64,000 nucleotides of DNA, from contig CANLQG010000003.1 of NCBI GenBank assembly GCA_947493195.1, positions 372,001-436,000 of the forward strand. The letters run 5' to 3'. The DNA comes from an uncultured Sphingomonadaceae bacterium. Its GTDB lineage: Bacteria; Pseudomonadota; Alphaproteobacteria; Sphingomonadales; Sphingomonadaceae. Below, piece by piece: positions 1 to 8,901 of the stretch (the stretch's first letter is position 1; the number at the start of each line of letters is the position of its first letter). The position numbers were made by a program, and so were the translations under genes. The notes beneath the pieces are model-generated. The model had not been told where the DNA came from. It saw only the letters and a program-made list of their open reading frames with translations, and ran no database searches.

Positions 1-603
1 GGCCCTGTGCGCGCCCTCCCCCCGCTCGGGATACTTCGTGAAAGTGAAAGCTTCTGCGGCAGTTCGCCCACCCTCCTCGTCGGCGAAGAACAGCAGGCGA
101 TCTGCGGGCCATTCACGCAGCAGCGCGTCGAGCTTCTGCGGCGCGGCGAGCGAAGGCAGCGCGGTTCGCGCGCACTGCTCTGCCGCTTCGGTGACGATTG
201 CACGCGCGCGCTCCGGGTTCAGCTTGTCCGCCACGCAGCGGCGCGTGACGACGGGGCGGATGGCGGCAACGCCCAGTTCCGTAGCCTTTTCCAGCACCAT
301 GTCGAACCGGTCTTTCTTCAGCAGTGCCGGGCACAGCCAGAAATCGGGCACGGCCTCGCGCTCGCGCAGTTTTTCGGTGACCGACAGGGTGACCGAGCGC
401 TTGCCTGCTTCCTCGACTGTCGCCAGCCACTCACCGGTTCGGTCGTCGCACAGGATCACTGCATCGCTTGGGGATACGCGCATCACCTTGGCCAGGTAAT
501 GCCCCTGCGGACCGTCGATGCTAAGCGACTCCCCTGCCGACAGGGCATTCTCCACGAAGAGGCGCGGGGCGGATTTGGGCGGCCATGCGGGTGTAGCGGG
601 CAT
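1..603 (-). CDS. rsmE: 16S rRNA m3U1498 methyltransferase RsmE (3' end cut by window)
   Basis: RsmE methylates N3 of U1498 in 16S rRNA within the small ribosomal subunit. The 201 codons visible run from an ATG at 603 to the window edge, so the C-terminal SAM-binding knot is missing. Family marks seen are an N-terminal PUA-like region with HYLAKVMRV near residue 35, the segment PALLKKDRFDMVLEKATELG near residues 90-110, and EAAEQCAR near residue 140. It is divergent from ubiA; the 97-bp gap carries an inverted repeat (627-690), so promoters for both genes must share that short space. Identity rests on recognised motifs; the truncation is only the window boundary. Confidence 0.88.
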   Translation of the reverse strand, partial: MPATPAWPPKSAPRLFVENALSAGESLSIDGPQGHYLAKVMRVSPSDAVILCDDRTGEWLATVEEAGKRSVTLSVTEKLREREAVPDFWLCPALLKKDRFDMVLEKATELGVAAIRPVVTRRCVADKLNPERARAIVTEAAEQCARTALPSLAAPQKLDALLREWPADRLLFFADEEGGRTAAEAFTFTKYPERGEGAHRA

Positions 604-626
604 GGTTTTGCCTTTAGCCACAATCG

Positions 627-690
627 TCATCCAGGCGAAAGCCGGGATCTCGTGCGGATTGGCCAAAGATCCCGTCTTTCGCCGGGATGA
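627..690. repeat. REP-like palindromic element between rsmE and ubiA
   Basis: Two 24-nt arms (627-650 and 667-690) are inverted copies that match at 22 of 24 positions, separated by 16 nt. The core reads like the GCGAAAG/CTTTCGC palindromes dispersed in many proteobacterial genomes. It fills most of the gap between two divergent genes, ending 10 nt before the ubiA start. Only one copy is visible in this window, so its repetitive nature is inferred from the form. Confidence 0.6.
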
Positions 691-700
691 GGGGAGAGGT

Positions 701-1624
701 ATGGCCACCTCCATGTCAGCCGAAACGATCACGCCAGACAGCGAACACCGCTCGCTTGCCGAACGCCTGCCGCAGCCTGCGCGCGATTACGCGTTGCTGG
801 CGCGGTTCGACAGGCCGATCGGGTGGTGGCTGCTGTTCTGGCCCTGCGCATGGGGCACCTGGCTGGCGGGTGCAGGACTGCAATGGCAACTGATCGCCTG
901 GTTCCTGCTGGGCAGCATCGCCATGCGCTCTGCCGGGTGCGTCTACAACGACATCGTCGACCGCGACTTGGACAAGAGCGTGGCCCGAACGGCCAGCCGC
1001 CCCATCGCCAGCGGAAGGGTCAGCCCACGGGCCGCATGGGCGTGGCTGCTGGTGCTGTGCGGTCTGGGACTGGTGGTGCTGCTGCAACTGCGATGGCAGG
1101 CCCAACTGGTGGCGCTCGGCAGCCTGGCGCTGGTGGCGGCCTATCCTTTCATGAAGCGCATTACATGGTGGCCGCAGGCGTGGCTGGGGCTGGTGTTCAC
1201 CTGGGGCGCGCTGGTGGGCTGGTTTGCCTTGCGGGGCGACATGCTGGGCGTGCCTCTGGCGCTGTACGCGGGCGCATTCTTCTGGTGCATGGGCTATGAC
1301 ACCATCTACGCCATGCAGGACCGTGAAGATGATGCGCTGGTGGGCATCAAGTCCTCCGCCCTTCGCCTCGGTAAGCAGGTAAAGCCCGGTGTGGCGATAT
1401 TCTATGCGGTCGCCGTTGCCCTGTGGGCCTTTGCCTTCTGGCAACTGCGCGGAGACTGGGTGGCGCTGCTGGCGCTTGTTCCCGCCGCACTGCACCTCGC
1501 CTGGCAGGTGGTGACGCTGGACGGCAGCGATCCCGCCAATCCGCTCAATCGTTTCCGCTCCAACCGCTGGACAGGCGCGCTGGTGGCGGCCGCGTGCTTC
1601 GTCGTGGGAAATGCGGGCGGCTAG
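701..1624 (+). CDS. ubiA: 4-hydroxybenzoate polyprenyltransferase UbiA
   Basis: Integral membrane prenyltransferase that attaches the polyprenyl tail to 4-hydroxybenzoate, the first committed step of ubiquinone synthesis. The 307-aa length is typical. Both Mg-pyrophosphate motifs are present: NDIVDRDLD at residues 83-91 and YDTIYAMQDREDD at 199-211, set among about eight hydrophobic segments. I chose ATG 701 because a purine-rich GGGAGAG stretch lies just upstream; longer in-frame starts would run through the palindromic repeat. It is divergent from rsmE and convergent with the next gene, with only 3 nt between the two stops. Related UbiA prenyltransferases exist, but motif spacing and length favour this substrate. 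Confidence 0.9.
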   Translation: MATSMSAETITPDSEHRSLAERLPQPARDYALLARFDRPIGWWLLFWPCAWGTWLAGAGLQWQLIAWFLLGSIAMRSAGCVYNDIVDRDLDKSVARTASRPIASGRVSPRAAWAWLLVLCGLGLVVLLQLRWQAQLVALGSLALVAAYPFMKRITWWPQAWLGLVFTWGALVGWFALRGDMLGVPLALYAGAFFWCMGYDTIYAMQDREDDALVGIKSSALRLGKQVKPGVAIFYAVAVALWAFAFWQLRGDWVALLALVPAALHLAWQVVTLDGSDPANPLNRFRSNRWTGALVAAACFVVGNAGG

Positions 1625-1627
1625 ACG

Positions 1628-2983
1628 CTATTCAGCGGGCTGCGGCACGGTATCCGGCTTGCGCGGATTGGCCGCACGGAAGAAGCGCGACAGGCGCGAA
1701 GTGATGACGCCATTCTCTTCCATCCAGTCGTAATAGGCGCGGTATTTCGGATCCTCGGCCAGTAGATGCGCCTCTTCCGTCCGAGCGCGCCAGTAATAAA
1801 TGCCGCTGACGCAGGCGAGGAATACGGTGTTGCGAACGGCGTCGGTCAAGGTGTCCGATGTCACCAGAAAAGGCATGTAGCAGAACCACCAGAAGGCGTT
1901 CTTCGACAGGTAGGCCGGATGCCGCGTGTAGCGATAGGGCCCATTGGTGATGACACCGCGGTATGTAAGGTTGGAAAAGCGGATGCCGAAAGCGACCGTC
2001 GCCCAGGCGTAGATCGCTGTGAGAAAGACCAGCCACGCGGCCCACAGGTAAAGCATCGGCGTGTTGCCCGCGAACCAGAAGGCCCAGTCGGCGGTGTTGT
2101 ATTCGTACTGGATCACCCCGCCATTACCCATGATGCCGTAGACGAATGGGGGATAGCATAGCAGCGCCGCCACCCAGCCCGCGAAGAAGGGATTGCCGCT
2201 GCGGATATGCGCATCGAGCGGGCGCAGCGTCAGCAGGTAACCAACCGTGCCAATCTGCACGTCGATCACGAACAGCAATTCGAACAGTGTCACGCCCAGC
2301 CGCACCGGATCGTGCACGATATCGGCGCCATTGGCCTCCACCACGGCAGCAAAGCCCGGGGGCAGGATGCCGATCATGAACGCGCTGAAGAACCCCTTTA
2401 TGATCCAGGCGCGCCAGTGCTTCTTCACCTGCTCGCCGTCCCACGCCTCCCGGCCCACAAGCATGGCACCAAAGTGCCAGCAGGGATCCTTCGGGTTCAC
2501 CATCACCCGGTCGATCCAGATGATGTAGGGTACGGAAAGCACGAACATGGGCACCACGGCCCAGCCGATTACCTGCATCGCGAAGAGGTAGCTGCCTTCC
2601 CAATACCACCGGCCAAGCAGGTAGAACGCACCGATAATGAACCAGGTGGCCCAAAGCCCCGCCAGCTTGGTGATCGAAATATCGACCACGTCGGACACCG
2701 GCCTCCGTCGCGACCAGTCGATGCCGGTGGAGGGGTTGCGGTGGACCTTTTCGACCAGCACCGACCACGCCGCCATCGCCAGGCCCGTGACAATCATCGT
2801 CGCCAGCGCGGCATTGGGGCCCGACAGGCGTCCGCGGTCGTTCGCCCAGCCCATCATCGCGCAGATATCGGGCCAATTGCGCGCGAATACGATACACGAC
2901 AGCAGCGTGACGAGCCCTACAAGGCCCACCCACGGGGATACATCGCTAACCGGGGGCCGCGACCTGTGCGTATGCGCGTTCAT
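1628..2983 (-). CDS. Multi-pass membrane methyltransferase, ICMT/PEMT-like
   Basis: A 451-aa integral membrane protein with roughly nine to ten hydrophobic segments. The C-terminal part carries the isoprenylcysteine/phospholipid methyltransferase signature: GPYRYTRHPAYLS at about residues 348-360, followed by RTEEAHLLAEDPKYRAYY near 399-417, which supply SAM-binding residues in that family. Family members are usually near 200 aa, so the roughly 250-residue N-terminal membrane region is extra. The substrate cannot be told from sequence; prenylated thiols or lipids are possibilities. It is convergent with ubiA and precedes nothing co-directional within 90 nt. The RH-P-Y core makes the methyltransferase call solid. 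Confidence 0.75.
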   Translation of the reverse strand: MNAHTHRSRPPVSDVSPWVGLVGLVTLLSCIVFARNWPDICAMMGWANDRGRLSGPNAALATMIVTGLAMAAWSVLVEKVHRNPSTGIDWSRRRPVSDVVDISITKLAGLWATWFIIGAFYLLGRWYWEGSYLFAMQVIGWAVVPMFVLSVPYIIWIDRVMVNPKDPCWHFGAMLVGREAWDGEQVKKHWRAWIIKGFFSAFMIGILPPGFAAVVEANGADIVHDPVRLGVTLFELLFVIDVQIGTVGYLLTLRPLDAHIRSGNPFFAGWVAALLCYPPFVYGIMGNGGVIQYEYNTADWAFWFAGNTPMLYLWAAWLVFLTAIYAWATVAFGIRFSNLTYRGVITNGPYRYTRHPAYLSKNAFWWFCYMPFLVTSDTLTDAVRNTVFLACVSGIYYWRARTEEAHLLAEDPKYRAYYDWMEENGVITSRLSRFFRAANPRKPDTVPQPAE

Positions 2984-3076
2984 CCCCGCCCTGATAGGCG
3001 CGAAGGGTTAAGGGGCGGGTAACACCCTGCCCTCTTTCACCCAGGGCGTCCCGTGGCGGGACAAGACCACCCAGCG

Positions 3077-4444
3077 TCAGCGGTAGGCGTGGATCTTGCC
3101 CTTGTCGTCGAGGATATAGAGCATGTTGTTCGCCACGACCGGAGGCAGCGAGACGCCATCGTCAAGGCGGGTGAAATCGAACACCTCTCCGGTCATCGCG
3201 TCCAGGCTCTTCACATAGCCGCGGCTGCTCGCAACCCACAGGCGTCCGCTGGCCAGCACCGGCCCGGTCCAGAAGATCGGCCCTTCACGGTCTTCGGCAT
3301 CGCGCCAGCGGTCAAGCTGGGTGATCCAGCGGATACGCCCGGTACCCCGCTGGATGGCGAGAAGCTGCGCCTCGTCGGTCAGCGTGAAAACCCATTCGCC
3401 GATCACCGTCGGCGTGGAAATGCCGGCCAGTGTCAGTTCCCAAATGCGCTGTCCTGTCAGCAGTTCGTAGGCCGCCATGCGCCCTCCCTGGCCCAGCGCA
3501 TAGACGCGGCCCTGATCGATAATGGGATCGGCATCGACGTCGGTCAGCGTGCCGACCTGCGTGCTGATGGAAGTGCGCGCCAGCGCGTCTGACCACAGTT
3601 CGCGGCCGTTTTCATAACGGTAGGCAACCAGTTCGCCGGTGGAGAACCCGGCAACGACAGTGCCCTGCGCGGCGGCGGGAGCGGCCACGCCGAACACGCC
3701 GGACTGGCCGGACGCTGCGGCGCGCTGCCACACGATTTCGCCGTCTTCCGTGCGCAGTGCGAAGACCTGGTTGTCCTGCGTCATCACGAACACTTCGTTG
3801 AACGCAATCGTCGGTCCGCCGCGCAGCGGGCCAGCGGGCTTCACGCGCCAGATTTCGGCGCCGGTCTCCGCATCCAGGGCAACCACGTCGCCCACGCCGT
3901 TCGTCGCGTAGACGCGGCCTTCATTATAAGCAGCACCGCCGCCGAAGGTCGCATCCCTCAAGTCGCCGGTCACCTCGATCTGGTGCCGCCATCGGCGCGC
4001 ACCCGTTTGCGCGTCGAAAGCGTGGATCTCCGCCTGGGTATCGACCACGAACAGCTTTCCGGCGCCTACCACCGGCGAGGCCGCAAGGCGGCGCGTCTTG
4101 GTGGTGCCGGAAATGCTGGCGGTCCATGCCTGCGAGGGATTGTTCGACAGCGTCACATGGCCTGCCACCTTGGCGGCGTTGCCCCCCGCCTGCGGCCAGG
4201 ATTCGTTGGTAGTGGCGGTCGGCACGACGACCGTCACATTGGCCAGCGCCGGATCGGCGGAGATATCGGTCGCGATGCGCGAGAGGATCGGAACACGGTT
4301 GCCGTTCGTCGGCGTCTGGTCATCGTCCTTCCCGCCGCCAAACAGACCGCCGGCGCAACCGGCCAACGTCAGGGCCATCAGCGGAGCGGCGATTCGGGTC
4401 GCCCATTTACGGTTCGGGCGGCGCAGGTTCATCATCGTTTTCAT
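3077..4444 (-). CDS. bamB: Outer membrane assembly lipoprotein BamB
   Basis: BamB is the beta-propeller lipoprotein of the BAM complex that inserts beta-barrel proteins into the outer membrane. The 455-aa product has a signal peptide ending in a lipobox (LAGC, Cys30) and repeated PQQ-like blades, for example LFVVDTQAEIHAFDAQTGARRW and VVALDAETGAEIW. It starts 8 nt after the stop of the YfgM-like gene, the usual order in this lineage, where both usually precede der. Here der is absent downstream; a GC-rich hairpin (3048-3062) follows the stop instead. PQQ dehydrogenases share the repeats, but the lipobox and partner gene point to BamB. Confidence 0.88.
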   Translation of the reverse strand: MKTMMNLRRPNRKWATRIAAPLMALTLAGCAGGLFGGGKDDDQTPTNGNRVPILSRIATDISADPALANVTVVVPTATTNESWPQAGGNAAKVAGHVTLSNNPSQAWTASISGTTKTRRLAASPVVGAGKLFVVDTQAEIHAFDAQTGARRWRHQIEVTGDLRDATFGGGAAYNEGRVYATNGVGDVVALDAETGAEIWRVKPAGPLRGGPTIAFNEVFVMTQDNQVFALRTEDGEIVWQRAAASGQSGVFGVAAPAAAQGTVVAGFSTGELVAYRYENGRELWSDALARTSISTQVGTLTDVDADPIIDQGRVYALGQGGRMAAYELLTGQRIWELTLAGISTPTVIGEWVFTLTDEAQLLAIQRGTGRIRWITQLDRWRDAEDREGPIFWTGPVLASGRLWVASSRGYVKSLDAMTGEVFDFTRLDDGVSLPPVVANNMLYILDDKGKIHAYR

Positions 4445-4452
4445 ACTCGCTT

Positions 4453-5244
4453 CTATTCGACCAGCTCGACCGAGGTATCTTCCGGTGCCTGACCAGTCAG
4501 TTCGGCAAGGGTCGCGTCGACATCCTCGATGGCATCGAAGCCCAGCAATCCGGCAAGCTGCCGCGTGCGGCTGCGAATGGATTGCGGCACATCTTCATTG
4601 CCCGACAGGGCCACCAGCAGGGCGCCGGCCTCATCGGTCTTGTTCTGATCCAGGTAGGCGTGCGCCACCAGTTCACCGGCGCTGCCGTAATAGGGATTGT
4701 CAGGCACTGCGAGCGGGCCCACGCGGTCAATCACTTCCTGCGGGTCCATCTCGTCATAACGCGCCGTCACGCTGCGAATGGTGGCGATATTGCGAATTTC
4801 CTCCGGCAGGTCGCCGTCGCTGGCGATGCCATCGTAGAGCGCGCCTGCGGCCTGCGTATCGCCGCGTTCCATCGCGATCCCGGCGCGCAGCATTACGGCC
4901 ATGGCCGCTGCACCGCCTTCGCCCTGCGCCAAGGCAGCCAGTTCCTGGTCTGCTGCATCCGCATTGCCGGCGTCCAGCGTGTCGATCGCCAGAACCAGCT
5001 CTTCGGATTGCCTCTCCAGATCGCTTTCCCGATCGTTCTGCCACCAAAGAAAACCCGCGAAGGCCGCCATGACCAACACGAAAGCGATAGCCACAGGTAT
5101 GCCAAATTTCTTGGCGAAGTTGCCCACTTCGTCCTGGCGAACGGCCTCGTCCACCTCGCGCATGAGCATTTCCTGCTCTGCGTCGGCGCGTCCCTGCGAC
5201 TTTGAACGGGCTGGCAAATTGGGGTTGGTCGGTTCTTTGGCCAC
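4453..5244 (-). CDS. YfgM-like TPR protein, ancillary SecYEG partner
   Basis: A 263-aa protein with a cytoplasmic N-terminus, one membrane helix at about residues 49-68, and a periplasmic region of TPR-like helices rich in Ala, Asp and Glu. This matches YfgM, which contacts SecYEG and periplasmic chaperones. It lies immediately upstream of bamB, as in many proteobacteria, and the two are probably one transcript. The start is a GTG at 5244 with a weak ribosome binding site; the next in-frame Met is far inside. Function is inferred from architecture and neighbourhood. Confidence 0.75.
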   Translation of the reverse strand: MAKEPTNPNLPARSKSQGRADAEQEMLMREVDEAVRQDEVGNFAKKFGIPVAIAFVLVMAAFAGFLWWQNDRESDLERQSEELVLAIDTLDAGNADAADQELAALAQGEGGAAAMAVMLRAGIAMERGDTQAAGALYDGIASDGDLPEEIRNIATIRSVTARYDEMDPQEVIDRVGPLAVPDNPYYGSAGELVAHAYLDQNKTDEAGALLVALSGNEDVPQSIRSRTRQLAGLLGFDAIEDVDATLAELTGQAPEDTSVELVE

Positions 5245-5372
5245 TATCTGTCGATCATGCTGGATTTGATATCAAGCCGCGCTCTTTAACGGATGGCACA
5301 GGCTTTTCAATCGAAGAGGCGAGAGTGTCCCCGCCGGGGTGAACGCCCCATGAAGGGCCAATCTGCGCCAAG

Positions 5373-6512
5373 TCACTGGCCGCGCGGATATTTCTGCATC
5401 AACCCCCAATAAAGCGCGCGATACCGTTCGATCATGCGCCGCTCGTCGAACTCCTCGCGCGCCTTCTGCCGGTTTGCCTGCCCCATGCGCTTGCGCAGGA
5501 CGGGATCGTTTGCCAGCCGCGTCAGCGACTTTCTCAGCGCGTCCTCGTCACCGGCATCGACCAGCGCCGGGCCATTGTCGCTTGCCACCATGGAGCCGAT
5601 GTCGCCCACGCGCGGCGCGACGACGGGCAGACCGGCGGCCATCGCTTCGACCACGGAGATCGGAAACTGTTCGGAATGGCTGGATAGGGCGAACATATCG
5701 AACAGGCCCACAAGCTTCGCAGGTTCCGCCACGAAGCCGGGCAGGTGCACGCGGTCTTCCACGGCGCGGCGCTCCGCCTCTTCCAGCAAGGCATCGCGCT
5801 CCGGCCCCTCCCCTGCGATCACCAGTTGCCATTCGGGCGGCATCCATTCCATCGCCCGCACCAGCATGTCGAGCTGTTTCACCGTGCGAAGACCTGCCAT
5901 GGTGCCGAGCCAGAACTCGCCCTTGTGCTTGATGAGGCCGGGCAGGATATCGCGCTTGGGCGGCGCGGCGAATGCGCGGGTATCGATGCCGTTGGGAATG
6001 CGCCGCACGCGGGTGCGCGGCTGGCTCCAGACGTTCAGAGCGATATCCTCAAGGGTGGCGGATGGCACCACCAGGGCCGCCGTGCGCCCCAGCGCGATCT
6101 TGCGATACCAGTTGCGCCGCTTCTTCAGGCGGCTCGCCTCGTCCTCGTTGAAACCGTCCTCGTGATGCACCAGCGGCGGTAGCTTGAAGGCGTCGGCAAA
6201 TACGGTATGCGCCATCACGGCGTCGATCGCGCCCCAGTTGTAGGTGCAGACAAGGTCGTAGCCCGCCATCGCTTTCGCCAGTGCCGCCAGCCGCCCCGGG
6301 GTGGGTTTGCCGCCCAAAGCAGGGAATTTCGGCCACGACACGCGCGCCTTCTTGCCCAGCATCTGCGCCGCCCCGCGCCTTTCCAGGTCACCCGAGACAA
6401 TCGCGTGGTCCACATCCTTGCCCCATTCGTTGATGAGGCGGACATTGCGCAGTTCCTTGCCGCCGGCATCGAAAGTGGAATGCAGGTGCAGGATTTTCGG
6501 CGTCTTGCTCAT
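5373..6512 (-). CDS. GT4-type glycosyltransferase
   Basis: A 379-aa GT-B fold glycosyltransferase. The N-terminal half begins with ILHLHSTFDAGGKELRN, the glycine-rich acceptor-side loop. The C-terminal half has the nucleotide-sugar EX7E signature in HSEQFPISVVEAMAAGLPVV at about residues 279-298. The donor and acceptor cannot be read from sequence; exopolysaccharide or lipid glycosylation is likely. The ATG overlaps the stop of the upstream alpha/beta hydrolase by 4 nt (ATGA), so the two are translationally coupled. No other surface-polysaccharide gene is nearby, so it may act alone in a housekeeping glycan step. Confidence 0.82.
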   Translation of the reverse strand: MSKTPKILHLHSTFDAGGKELRNVRLINEWGKDVDHAIVSGDLERRGAAQMLGKKARVSWPKFPALGGKPTPGRLAALAKAMAGYDLVCTYNWGAIDAVMAHTVFADAFKLPPLVHHEDGFNEDEASRLKKRRNWYRKIALGRTAALVVPSATLEDIALNVWSQPRTRVRRIPNGIDTRAFAAPPKRDILPGLIKHKGEFWLGTMAGLRTVKQLDMLVRAMEWMPPEWQLVIAGEGPERDALLEEAERRAVEDRVHLPGFVAEPAKLVGLFDMFALSSHSEQFPISVVEAMAAGLPVVAPRVGDIGSMVASDNGPALVDAGDEDALRKSLTRLANDPVLRKRMGQANRQKAREEFDERRMIERYRALYWGLMQKYPRGQ

Positions 6513-7375
6513 GCCTTTGCCACCTTGCCCAGCAGCCGAGCGATGGCTTCCAGTGCGGCGGGTTCTTCCAGCGTTGGGGCATGGCCGACGCCGGGAACGG
6601 TGACCGTTTCCATCCCTTCGACCTCCTCACCCATGCGTCGGAAAGTGGCGTCCGAAAGCAGATCAGACAGCTCACCGCGCAGAGCCAGCAGCGGTTTGCT
6701 CCCCAGCGACCTGAGCGCAGGCCACAGGTCTACCTCAATGCCCGCTCCCGGCTGGGCAAAGGGCATGGCGATCTTCATGTCGTAGTCGTAAGCGATGCGG
6801 CCATTGCCCGAAACGCACATCAGCCGTTTCGTATGGCGCAGCCAGTCCTCGATTCCGTAGCCGGGATAGATATGCTGGGACGTATCGCGCATGGCCCAGG
6901 CGGCGTGCATCCAGGTGGGATAGCTGCGCCCCTGGCCCACGTAATCCCTGATCCGTTGCAACCCCGCTTCCTCGATCGCCGGGCCGACATCGTTGATGAC
7001 TGCGCCAGCTATCTTTACGCCCGACTGCGCCAGCAGCATGGTGATGATCCCGCCCAGCGATGTCCCCACCAGAACGACTTCATCCAGCCCTGCCTGCTCG
7101 ATCAGGGCGGTCACGTCCTCCACATAGTTTGCGGGGGTGTAGCTGGCGGGATCCTTGGCATAGTCGCTCTGCCCGCGTCCGCGCAGGTCGGGCGCGATTA
7201 CCCGCCACTCCCCGGCAAAGGCTTCCGCCAGCGGCTCGAAATCGCGGGCATTGCGGGTCAGGCCGGAGATGCAGACTATCGGCGGGCGATCGTCCCGCCC
7301 GGGATAGTCCCGATAATGCAGCACCAGTCCGTCGCTGCTTTCCCACGTGCCCGTCGAATAGGCGGCGTCGCTCAA
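6509..7375 (-). CDS. Alpha/beta hydrolase
   Basis: A 288-aa alpha/beta hydrolase. The nucleophile elbow is GTSLGG at residues 104-109 (Ser106), preceded by an oxyanion-side ISGLTRNARDFEPL loop and the DLRGRGQSD motif at 63-71; a late GVGHAP supplies the catalytic His. I set the start at TTG 7375 because AAGGGG lies six bases upstream and the protein then begins right at the conserved core. A GTG at 7399 is the alternative. It is coupled to the downstream glycosyltransferase by a 4-nt overlap and divergent from selO. Substrate unknown. Confidence 0.78.
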   Translation of the reverse strand: MSDAAYSTGTWESSDGLVLHYRDYPGRDDRPPIVCISGLTRNARDFEPLAEAFAGEWRVIAPDLRGRGQSDYAKDPASYTPANYVEDVTALIEQAGLDEVVLVGTSLGGIITMLLAQSGVKIAGAVINDVGPAIEEAGLQRIRDYVGQGRSYPTWMHAAWAMRDTSQHIYPGYGIEDWLRHTKRLMCVSGNGRIAYDYDMKIAMPFAQPGAGIEVDLWPALRSLGSKPLLALRGELSDLLSDATFRRMGEEVEGMETVTVPGVGHAPTLEEPAALEAIARLLGKVAKA

Positions 7376-7436
7376 TTCAAGCCCCTTGTATGCGCGCACC
7401 TTGCGGGCGCGGTGTCGAAGGCCCACTAATGGATGG

Positions 7437-8837
7437 ATGCGACACGAACCGCAACCGGCCAAGTACACTCCCGACACACGAATCGAGGCGGTGGCAGATT
7501 TCCTTGCCTCTCCCGTTGCAGCGGCACGGTTTCCGCAGGCCATTCTGCGGTTCCGCAATGACAGGTGGGACAATGCGGTTGGCCTCGCCGATCTGTCGGA
7601 CGAGGATTGGGTGCGCCATTTCGGCAGGTTCGATCCACTTCCGGACAATCTGCCCCAGCCGTTGGCACTGCGATACCACGGCCACCAGTTCCGCGTGTAC
7701 AACCCGGAAATCGGCGACGGCCGCGGCTTCCTGTTCGCCCAGATGCGCGACGGGGCTGGCCGCCTGCTCGACTTGGGAACAAAGGGCAGCGGCACGACGC
7801 CTTACAGCCGTACCGCCGACGGGCGGCTGACGCTGAAAGGCGGCGTGCGGGAAATCCTGGCGACCGAAATGCTGGAGGCCCTGGGTGTCAACACGTCCAA
7901 GACCTTCTCCATCATCGAAACCGGCGAAGCGCTGGAGCGGGGCGACGAACCCTCTCCCACGCGGTCCGCCGTGATGGTGCGCCTCAGCCACGGCCATATC
8001 CGCATCGGCAGTTTCCAGCGGCTCATGGCCCTTGACGAGAAGGAACATCTCGAACGCCTGGTGGACTATTGCCTGACGACCTTCCCCGGCCCTCCCCCGC
8101 CGGAGGATGCACCGGGCCGCGACGAGCCGGCCATTCGGTTGATGCACCAGGTGACAGAGCGCATGGCAGACCTTGCTGCCAGCTACATGGTGGCAGGCTT
8201 CGTCCACGGCGTGCTCAACACCGATAACATGAACATTTCCGGCGAGAGCTTCGACTACGGTCCGTGGCGCTGGCTGCCGCAGTGGGATCCGGGCTTCACC
8301 GCTGCATATTTCGACCACAGCGGCCTTTACGCTTTCGGTCGCCAGCCGGAGGCGATCCGCTGGAACCTGGGCCAGTTTGCCATCGCGCTGCGGCCCCTGG
8401 TGGAAGCAGAGCCGCTGATCGCCGCGCTGGAGCGGTTAGGCCCGCTCTATCACCACGCAATGGCCAGGCGGTTCTGCTGGCGCCTGGGCGTGAAGTCGCG
8501 CGGTCTGGAAGCGGATGCGGGCTTAATCGAGGCTGCCGAAAAGACGATGCGGGAGGGCCGGACAGGTCCCGACGATTTCTTCTTCCGCCATCGCGGCGGC
8601 CGCGATGCTCAAGGGGGCCTAGCGGAGGCGTTGGAGGGCTACGAGCCGCTTGATAGCAGCCACAATTACTGGAGCGAGGGAGCGCCCGAATCCATGCTGA
8701 TCGACGAGGTGGAAAGCCTTTGGTCCGCAATAGACGAGCGCGACGACTGGGCCCCGCTTCACGACAAGGTCGCCCGCATTCGCCGCATGGGCCAGGCGTT
8801 GGGCGAGCCACCGGCACCCCCTGCGCACGCAAGCTGA
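7437..8837 (+). CDS. selO: SelO-family pseudokinase, protein AMPylator
   Basis: SelO proteins (YdiU/UPF0061) have an inverted kinase fold and transfer AMP to protein Ser, Thr or Tyr residues. The 466-aa product shows the family blocks YHGHQFRVYNPEIGDGRG at residues 80-97, LGTKGSGTTPYSRTADGR near 113-130, and NTDNMNISGESFDYGPW with the metal-binding Asn and Asp. The C-terminus is Ala/Pro-rich and shows no selenocysteine or terminal Cys. ATG 7437 follows the purine-rich stretch; an upstream ATG at 7429 is out of frame. In other bacteria the family is linked to oxidative stress and glutathionylation. Confidence 0.9.
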   Translation: MRHEPQPAKYTPDTRIEAVADFLASPVAAARFPQAILRFRNDRWDNAVGLADLSDEDWVRHFGRFDPLPDNLPQPLALRYHGHQFRVYNPEIGDGRGFLFAQMRDGAGRLLDLGTKGSGTTPYSRTADGRLTLKGGVREILATEMLEALGVNTSKTFSIIETGEALERGDEPSPTRSAVMVRLSHGHIRIGSFQRLMALDEKEHLERLVDYCLTTFPGPPPPEDAPGRDEPAIRLMHQVTERMADLAASYMVAGFVHGVLNTDNMNISGESFDYGPWRWLPQWDPGFTAAYFDHSGLYAFGRQPEAIRWNLGQFAIALRPLVEAEPLIAALERLGPLYHHAMARRFCWRLGVKSRGLEADAGLIEAAEKTMREGRTGPDDFFFRHRGGRDAQGGLAEALEGYEPLDSSHNYWSEGAPESMLIDEVESLWSAIDERDDWAPLHDKVARIRRMGQALGEPPAPPAHAS

Positions 8838-8901
8838 TTGGCACGACGCCTGCGCAAATGGTAAGCTGGCGCGCATTGCCGCATCCAACAGGGGGAAAAT
8901 C

